Shown piece by piece: positions 7,655 through 11,385 of a stretch of 11,385 nt of DNA (positions within the stretch are counted from its first letter, which is position 1; every line of letters starts with the position of its first letter). This DNA comes from Acidobacteriaceae bacterium. GTDB lineage: Bacteria; Acidobacteriota; Terriglobia; Bryobacterales; Bryobacteraceae. A program made the translations under genes and the position numbers. The notes under the pieces are model-generated. The model saw only the letters and a list, made by a program, of their open reading frames with translations. It was not told where the DNA came from and made no database searches. The stretch spans positions 1 through 11,385 of the forward strand of contig JAFAZU010000588.1 in the NCBI GenBank assembly GCA_019239585.1, in the 5' to 3' direction.

Positions 7655-8452
7655 TTACGACACACGATTATGAATCGCCTGCCCCGCTGCCGCAACCAGC
7701 AGTCCAGCCATCAGTCCCAGCAATGCAAATCCAACATGCCAGACGAGGATGTGCCAGACATTTAGATTCGTACAATGGACTTCCAGCACGGTCATGCTCA
7801 CCAGCCCAGCAAGCATGCCGGTCGTTGCGCCGGTCACTCGGGGCGACAAAATGGCGCCACGGCGCAAGATCCACCAGAACGCGAGAGCTGCTGGAATGGC
7901 GTAAGGCAGTCCTGCTCTCAAACACGTTTCACCTGACTGTAGGAAATGAGGATCCGTTCGCACTTGGAATACGCTCGCTACCGTCAAACACAGCAAAACA
8001 AAAAGACCGATCGGCAGGAATCCCGGACGAAGTAGTGATTTCTGACCGGGGACCATTTGCCTCGCCAAAGAAAAAGCTAGCAGCGCGGCGCTGGCCGCTA
8101 GTGTCGTGAAAACGGCAAGCTTCTGACCGGGCATCAGCAGAAACCAGCCGTACGGCCCGAGATACAACACGCCTGCACAACTGAGCGCCACAAAGAAGAG
8201 CATGAAGGTTAAGAGGAATACCCAGGAAGGAGGCAACGGACGTACCGGTCGCAGGTTGCCGGCAATCATCTTCTGCAAGTGGGCGATACGGCTCGCGTCC
8301 ACGTGTATGTCAGCAGCAGGGAGTTCAGCAATACGGGCAAATTCCCGGCAGCGACGGCACGCTTCGATATGCGCTCGAACGGAGGGTGTTAGTTTTCCTA
8401 TCCCCTTCATGTTGGACGTTACTAGTACGTCTTCGACTTCTCGGCACTTCAT
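7655..8452 (-). CDS. Anti-sigma factor: zinc-finger (ZAS) motif fused to a six-helix NrsF/DUF1109-like membrane domain
   Basis: The protein has 265 residues. The N-terminal cytoplasmic part carries C3 and H28-x3-C32-x2-C35, the zinc-binding anti-sigma pattern of RsrA/ChrR-type proteins. Residues ~76-255 contain six hydrophobic helices. The end of this region (C177-LRAGLPYA, LRRGA, VHC227, WHILVWHVG) follows the conserved layout of NrsF/DUF1109 anti-sigma factors. C177 and C227 are 50 apart; from memory, the two functional cysteines of Caulobacter NrsF (131 and 181) have the same spacing. By family knowledge such proteins hold an ECF sigma factor at the membrane and release it when their cysteines react with metals or oxidants. 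The partner is most likely the ECF sigma factor two genes upstream. The gene begins 13 bases after the two-cysteine protein, without a strong Shine-Dalgarno, so translational coupling is plausible. Having both a ZAS motif and the NrsF-like domain is noteworthy. Confidence 0.85.
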   Translation of the reverse strand: MKCREVEDVLVTSNMKGIGKLTPSVRAHIEACRRCREFARIAELPAADIHVDASRIAHLQKMIAGNLRPVRPLPPSWVFLLTFMLFFVALSCAGVLYLGPYGWFLLMPGQKLAVFTTLAASAALLAFSLARQMVPGQKSLLRPGFLPIGLFVLLCLTVASVFQVRTDPHFLQSGETCLRAGLPYAIPAALAFWWILRRGAILSPRVTGATTGMLAGLVSMTVLEVHCTNLNVWHILVWHVGFALLGLMAGLLVAAAGQAIHNRVS

Positions 8453-8465
8453 GCGGTTCGTCCGT

Positions 8466-8801
8466 TTAGGGTCTGCTGAGGCTGGTGACGGTAATCGCGC
8501 CGTCGGCAGCAGTGTCTCCCCGCACCTTTACTTCCCGCCCTGCATAATTCTTTAGGCCAGGGAAACTTTGGTTTTCAATCTGGTAGATCTTACCGTGACT
8601 TACCAGGATATAGCGCGCCCCCTGCCGCACCCGATCAAGTGTGCAATCCCGGTCGCTCAGGTGCTTGGAGTGAGTGCGATCCACCTTATGAAACTCACCG
8701 CAGGCGCTATCACTGATTTTCCCTTCCCACACCTGCTCTGTATTGTCTGCACAAAGAGCAACTGCGGAGAGACTAAGACTCGCGAGTAGACATTTTTTCA
8801 T
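8466..8801 (-). CDS. Small secreted two-cysteine protein, DUF5818-like
   Basis: From ATG 8801-8799 this is a 111-residue protein with a classical signal peptide (MKKCLLASLSLSAVALCA), cleaved near residue 18. The in-frame ATG at 8855-8853, 7 bases after the sigma-factor stop, would add 18 residues and a second hydrophobic stretch. The shorter form is preferred for its cleaner signal peptide, but neither start has a good Shine-Dalgarno. The mature part reads WEGKISDSACGEFHK ... DRDC ... GARYILVSHGKIYQIENQ ... GREVKVRGD ... ITVTSL. I recognise this as the pattern of small acidobacterial secreted proteins grouped as DUF5818 (from memory). C34 and C53 are the only cysteines of the mature protein and could form a disulfide. 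The function is unknown. Its place between sigma and anti-sigma genes suggests a periplasmic accessory role in signal sensing or in the response. Confidence 0.75.
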   Translation of the reverse strand: MKKCLLASLSLSAVALCADNTEQVWEGKISDSACGEFHKVDRTHSKHLSDRDCTLDRVRQGARYILVSHGKIYQIENQSFPGLKNYAGREVKVRGDTAADGAITVTSLSRP

Positions 8802-8862
8802 AGTGACGATATAAGAACTTAAGACCAGTAGCAGCGGGAAGACTTGTTTTTGCATTCCATTT

Positions 8863-9444
8863 CTATGTGGCGTTCACGGTCGGCTGAGTTAAAAGATTCC
8901 GCAACCGCTCGTAGGCTCGATGCGCTTTTTGCTTTACCGCTCCAACTGTAGAGGAGGTAATGCGGGCCACTTCTTCCAGGCTCAAATCGTTGACCTTTAG
9001 GAGGGTCACCACTTCCCGCTGGCTTTCCGGTAACTCCGCCATTAAGGCCTCGAACTCAGGCAGGCTAAAGGCTTGGCTCGACGCGCCATGACGAACAGCC
9101 GGTTCCGGCAGGACTTCCATGACGGTCTCATGTGAGGAAATGCGGCGGCGCTTCCGGTAATGATCCACCCGAACATGCCGGGCAATCGCGTACAGCCAGG
9201 GCAGCACCGGTTCGCCAGGGCGATACGTATGACGCGCCCGATGAACTTTTAACCACGCCTCCTGTAGGAGGTCCTCCGCTTCGGCTCGACTTCCGAGCTG
9301 ACTGGCAAGAAAACGATACAGAAGCGGGCTGGCAAAAGCAATTAAACGCGCGGTCGCGTCGCTGTCGGCCCCCTGATAACGGACCATGAGATCCACCCAA
9401 TCCGGACCAGTCTCAGCCGATGGGACGTCCACTGAAGAATTCAT
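8863..9444 (-). CDS. ECF (group IV) RNA polymerase sigma factor, SigF-like by context
   Basis: The chosen start is ATG 9444-9442, because AAGGA (9451-9455) sits 6 bases upstream; the product has 193 residues. A longer frame from GTG 9492 lacks a ribosome-binding site. Region 2 spans about residues 22-101, with the core-binding helix EDLLQEAWLKVHRAR (~57-71) and the promoter-melting segment LPWLYAIARHVRVDHYRKRRR (~81-101). Region 4 spans ~135-185: LPESQREVVTLL, then the helix-turn-helix SLEEVARITSSTVGAVKQKAHRAYERLR that reads the -35 box. There is no region 3, as expected for ECF sigma factors. It is followed at once by the two-cysteine protein and the NrsF-like anti-sigma factor, the usual sigma/anti-sigma order with one gene inserted. 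Targets probably include the upstream periplasmic genes and its own operon. No promoter motif could be identified with confidence. Confidence 0.92.
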   Translation of the reverse strand: MNSSVDVPSAETGPDWVDLMVRYQGADSDATARLIAFASPLLYRFLASQLGSRAEAEDLLQEAWLKVHRARHTYRPGEPVLPWLYAIARHVRVDHYRKRRRISSHETVMEVLPEPAVRHGASSQAFSLPEFEALMAELPESQREVVTLLKVNDLSLEEVARITSSTVGAVKQKAHRAYERLRNLLTQPTVNAT

Positions 9445-9450
9445 GCCGGT

Positions 9451-9455
9451 TCCTT
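9451..9455 (-). promoter_or_regulatory. Shine-Dalgarno site fixing the sigma-factor start
   Basis: On the - strand AAGGA is followed by ACCGGC and then ATG (9444-9442). It is the only good ribosome-binding site near the 5' end of the sigma gene, and it argues against the upstream GTG (9492) and ATG (9465). Confidence 0.65.
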
Positions 9456-9513
9456 GTCTAGGCATAGGCCGCTCTGGAGGGGGAAAAGTCACGCTAAAGG
9501 TGAAAAAATGATT

Positions 9514-10113
9514 TTATTTTGCTGGCCTGCCAGTCAATTGAAATAATACCGTCATCTCGTCCTTTGTGCCAACCGCACCCAAAGCGGCAGTCGGAGGCTT
9601 CAGGTTGTAGTCCGTGAGTTTAATGTTTGCCTGACCAGCGAAGCGCAAGTGTTGGGGATCAGTTGCTTCCAATCTGACTTCCACGACGACCGGCTTGGTT
9701 TGGTCCCGGATCGTGAGCTGGCCTCGCACCTGGAACCTCCCTTCGTCTATCGGCTCGATGGCTGTCGATTGAAACACAATGTCAGGGTAGCGTTCAACCG
9801 CCAATATTTCATCCAGCGCATACTTTTGAACTTTGTCGCGGTCTTTCGGCTTCACCCAGGTATCCTGGCAGACCACGCTTCCGCTCTCAATCGTGAGGCG
9901 AAGGCTACTATTTGCAGCATGTTCCTTGTTGTACTGCAGTGTGCCGTGGTAGCTGGAGAATTCAAAATGGTGCTTCTTCCCGGCCATCAAACCTGTTTTG
10001 TAGACTTCAAGAGCGAAATGGGATTCAGAGGCTGGAACAATCTCATACTGACTCGTCGCTCCATACACCGGCGACAGAATTATAAACAGGATTAAGGATT
10101 GTGCTGCGGTCAT
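9514..10113 (-). CDS. YceI-family secreted lipocalin-like protein
   Basis: This 199-residue protein starts at ATG 10113-10111 with no clear Shine-Dalgarno. Residues 1-18 are a signal peptide (MTAAQSLILFIILSPVYG) that directs it to the periplasm. The mature part follows the YceI fold: YEIVPASESHFALEVYKTGLMAGKKHHFEF, a central RDKVQKYALDEILAVERYPDIVFQST, RFQVRGQLTIRDQTKPVVVEVRL, and the closing ANIKLTDYNLKPPTAALGAVGTKDEMTVLFQL. Family structures are extended beta-barrels that bind a long isoprenoid or lipid chain. In E. coli yceI is paired with the cytochrome b561 gene yceJ. Here a cytochrome b-type gene lies three genes upstream, so a quinone-linked role is possible but inferred. It sits 59 bases after the Met-rich peptide gene, just past a terminator-like hairpin, and its stop is 69 bases before the sigma start. 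Confidence 0.9.
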   Translation of the reverse strand: MTAAQSLILFIILSPVYGATSQYEIVPASESHFALEVYKTGLMAGKKHHFEFSSYHGTLQYNKEHAANSSLRLTIESGSVVCQDTWVKPKDRDKVQKYALDEILAVERYPDIVFQSTAIEPIDEGRFQVRGQLTIRDQTKPVVVEVRLEATDPQHLRFAGQANIKLTDYNLKPPTAALGAVGTKDEMTVLFQLTGRPAK

Positions 10114-10122
10114 GAAGTGCGC

Positions 10123-10164
10123 AAAAGAACGGGCTGGTTCAGGAAAATTTACCGAATCAGCCCG
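10123..10164 (-). terminator. Intrinsic terminator after the Met-rich peptide gene
   Basis: On the - strand CGGGCTGATTC (10164-10154) pairs with GAACCAGCCCG (10140-10130) across a 13-base loop, 10 of 11 pairs matched with one A-C mismatch. TTCTTTT (10129-10123) follows directly. This is the shape of a rho-independent terminator, 8 bases after the peptide's stop codon and 9 bases before the YceI start. On the + strand no T tract follows the hairpin, so it is oriented for the - strand. Partial read-through would give much more peptide mRNA than downstream mRNA. Confidence 0.65.
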
Positions 10165-10172
10165 GCTCGATG

Positions 10173-10439
10173 CTACTGGCTGGTGCTGGTGGTATCGGAC
10201 ATCTTGCTATGGTCCATCTTATCGCCTTTTTTATGCTTTTTCTTGCTCGTCGCATCATGCGACATATGGTCGTCCGCCATCTTGCCGTGATCCATTTTAT
10301 CGTCGGACATTTTGTCGTGGTTCATCTTGTCGTCTTTCTTGTCCTGAGTGGCTGTGTCCTGGCTTCGGAAAGCGTAATTAGCCGTTGGCAAGGCGATAAG
10401 GCCGAGCGCCACGGCAAAAATAGTGAGGTGTTTTTTCAT
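10173..10439 (-). CDS. Secreted Met/His/Asp/Lys-repeat peptide, MrpX-like (MXKDX-type pentapeptide repeats)
   Basis: This 88-residue protein starts at ATG 10439-10437 with a strong AAGGAG (10448-10453) 8 bases upstream. Residues 1-23 are a signal peptide (MKKHLTIFAVALGLIALPTANYA). The ~65-residue mature chain is extremely polar, with 7 Met, 6 His and many Asp and Lys. Five consecutive five-residue units (KMNHD, KMSDD, KMDHG, KMADD, HMSHD) are followed by a Lys-rich linker and KMDHSKMSD. It has no Cys or Trp, almost no hydrophobic residues other than Met, and should be disordered. It resembles the MXKDX pentapeptide-repeat proteins and the Met-rich periplasmic peptide MrpX, a sacrificial hypochlorite scavenger in Azospira suillum. 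The neighbouring YedY-type oxidoreductase would then be its repair enzyme. HxxM motifs (HDKM, HGKM, HSKM) also recall silver/copper-binding SilE, so metal binding is the main alternative. The terminator just downstream fits an abundant product. Confidence 0.85.
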   Translation of the reverse strand: MKKHLTIFAVALGLIALPTANYAFRSQDTATQDKKDDKMNHDKMSDDKMDHGKMADDHMSHDATSKKKHKKGDKMDHSKMSDTTSTSQ

Positions 10440-10471
10440 TGTTGTCTCTCCTTAAGAAGGGTTGTTGGATG

Positions 10472-11245
10472 TTAAAGCGCCGCGTAGTAGTCATAGCCGC
10501 GCTCCGCCCAGTAGTCGTCTGGGCGTTGGTCGGTATAGGTGATACTCCCAATTCGTTTTAAATTCTTGATGCCGTATTTCACAGGGATGACCAGTCGGAG
10601 CGGCGCACCGTGCTCGCCGGTGAGCGGAGCGCCGTTCATTTCGTAGCAGAGCAGGGTCTGCGGATGCAGCGCGCTCGGCATATCAATGCCCACGTAGTAC
10701 TCTTCGTCCGGCGTCATCAGCCCCACGTACCGGGCCTTTTCGGAGCCAGGCGCAAAATGCCAGATAAAGTCCGAAAGTCGAACACCGCCCCAGTGGACAA
10801 CCGTGCTCCAGCCCTCCACGCATTTGAACTGCGTAACATGCTCGGTTTTCGGTAACTGCCGGATTTGGGCGAGACGGAGAGACTGCTGTGCCGAAAGGTT
10901 TAAGTACGGCGTAAGCTGCAACCGCCATGTCTCCACTTCGACGTCATCATCCAGGCCATAGTCGCCGTTCATACGGATCAGTTGCGCCGCCGATGAAGGA
11001 AAGCGAGGAGCCAAGTGCTTATCGCTAAACAGCGTGCGGGCAGTGACGGCCTGATTGAACTCAAAAACACGCCGGAACGAGGCCGGTATTCCATCCTCAT
11101 CCATCCGCGTGCGCAGCCAGCGCCAACCCAGATAGCTGCCCGCTGCTCCCAAGCCCAGCGTCAGGAAACTTCGGCGGCTGCGCGCCTTAAACTCTTTTTC
11201 TGAAATTTCATTCGCAGGTTTTTCCCTTTCCGCTTTGCTAATCAC
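10472..11245 (-). CDS. Tat-exported molybdopterin oxidoreductase of the sulfite oxidase/YedY (MsrP)-like family
   Basis: The chosen start is GTG 11245-11243, because AAGGAGG (11252-11258) lies 6 bases upstream; the product has 257 residues. An upstream in-frame ATG at 11278 lies inside the cytochrome gene and has no such site. A twin-arginine signal is at residues 23-28 (S-R-R-S-F-L), followed by the hydrophobic TLGLGAAGSYLGW, so the folded cofactor-loaded enzyme should go to the periplasm. The Oxidored_molyb domain is clear: FKCVEGW with the Mo-ligand C142, W-GGVRLSDFI, then MNGAPLTGEHGAPLRLVIPVKYGIKNLK and the ending ITYTDQRPDDYWAERGYD. YedY/MsrP enzymes reduce methionine sulfoxide using electrons from a membrane haem b protein. 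The cytochrome b-type gene overlapping its 5' end would be that electron donor, and the Met-rich peptide just downstream a likely substrate. A different sulfoxide or small-molecule substrate remains possible. Confidence 0.9.
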   Translation of the reverse strand: MISKAEREKPANEISEKEFKARSRRSFLTLGLGAAGSYLGWRWLRTRMDEDGIPASFRRVFEFNQAVTARTLFSDKHLAPRFPSSAAQLIRMNGDYGLDDDVEVETWRLQLTPYLNLSAQQSLRLAQIRQLPKTEHVTQFKCVEGWSTVVHWGGVRLSDFIWHFAPGSEKARYVGLMTPDEEYYVGIDMPSALHPQTLLCYEMNGAPLTGEHGAPLRLVIPVKYGIKNLKRIGSITYTDQRPDDYWAERGYDYYAAL

Positions 11246-11385
11246 CGTGAGCCTCCTTGCCGGCCGGAACAATTTCATAACCCATCACCATGGATCGAAA
11301 GTTGTTCCAGCCGGCGCGTGCCACCTGCGCCACATGAATGACAAAGAATGCCACGTAGCCCATCGTCAGCCAGAAATGCTCCCAC
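11238..11385 (-). CDS. Cytochrome b561/Ni-Fe-hydrogenase-type membrane cytochrome b, C-terminus only
   Basis: Only the last 48 codons before TAG (11240-11238) are inside the window. They read from WEHFWLTMGYVAFFVIHVAQVARAG... to ...MVMGYEIVPAGKEAHGD. The hydrophobic GYVAFFVIHVAQVA is a transmembrane helix with a His placed as a haem ligand could be. The following W-NN-F-R-S-M-V-x-G-Y-E is the usual C-terminal signature of cytochrome b/b6-domain proteins encoded next to YedY-like Mo enzymes. Its last 8 bases (GTGATTAG) overlap the start of that enzyme, implying translational coupling and a functional complex. The likely role is passing electrons from the quinone pool to the periplasmic enzyme, as MsrQ/YedZ does. 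The N-terminal haem ligands cannot be seen. Confidence 0.75.
   Translation of the reverse strand, partial: WEHFWLTMGYVAFFVIHVAQVARAGWNNFRSMVMGYEIVPAGKEAHGD
11252..11258 (-). promoter_or_regulatory. Shine-Dalgarno site fixing the GTG start of the Mo oxidoreductase
   Basis: AAGGAGG on the - strand, followed by CTCACG and then GTG (11245-11243), is a near-perfect ribosome-binding site. It lies inside the coding end of the cytochrome b gene, so translation of the two genes is probably coupled. Confidence 0.75.

Noticed and set aside
9445..9492. GTG start at 9492 for the sigma factor
   Set aside because: It has no ribosome-binding site, and the extra Pro-rich residues precede the sigma-2 region. 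ATG 9444 has AAGGA at ideal spacing.
10170..10475. Hydrophobic + strand ORF opposite the Met-rich peptide gene, resembling a membrane peptide
   Set aside because: Its Val/Ile/His/Phe-rich repeats are simply the complement of Asp/Lys/Met/His codons. It has no ribosome-binding site, and the - strand frame has a signal peptide and a strong Shine-Dalgarno.

Overview
The window looks like chromosomal DNA of a Gram-negative, soil-type bacterium, most probably an Acidobacteriota member (Solibacter/Bryobacter-like). This is inferred from gene content: paired secreted Asp-box (BNR/sortilin-like) propeller proteins, a secreted protein joining a 'DTR' domain to a Peptidase_S74 domain, and a small DUF5818-like secreted protein are a familiar combination there. 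No rRNA, tRNA, CRISPR array or insertion sequence was seen.

Left half, + strand. Two tandem paralogous genes (1-1619, cut by the window edge, and 1645-4737) encode large secreted Asp-box beta-propeller proteins separated by 25 bases. A gap of about 360 bases follows, with a possible 35-residue ORF and short repeats. Next comes a secreted fibre-like protein (5096-6571) with a DTR domain, eight ~17-residue repeats of YadA-head type, and a C-terminal S74 self-cleaving chaperone domain. It converges on the - strand block.

Right half, - strand, read from the right edge leftward. The genes are the C-terminus of a cytochrome b-type membrane protein (11385-11238, partial), a Tat-exported sulfite-oxidase-fold molybdenum oxidoreductase (11245-10472), a Met/His/Asp/Lys-repeat secreted peptide (10439-10173) followed by an intrinsic terminator, a YceI-family secreted protein (10113-9514), an ECF sigma factor (9444-8863), a small secreted two-cysteine protein (8801-8466), a membrane anti-sigma factor joining a zinc-finger motif to a six-helix NrsF/DUF1109-like domain (8452-7655), and an EamA/DMT transporter (7558-6602). 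Gaps are short (an 8-base overlap up to 96 bases) and all genes point the same way, so this reads as one operon or a few overlapping transcripts.

The most interesting reading is that this block is an acidobacterial relative of the SigF/NrsF - MrpX - YedY1/YedZ1 reactive-chlorine defence described in Azospira suillum. There, an ECF sigma factor released by NrsF induces a methionine-rich periplasmic peptide that scavenges hypochlorite, and a YedY-type Mo enzyme with a membrane cytochrome b is proposed to reduce the oxidised methionines. All the functional roles are present here, plus YceI and DUF5818-like proteins and a hybrid zinc-finger/NrsF anti-sigma factor. The assignment comes from gene content and motifs and has not been tested.
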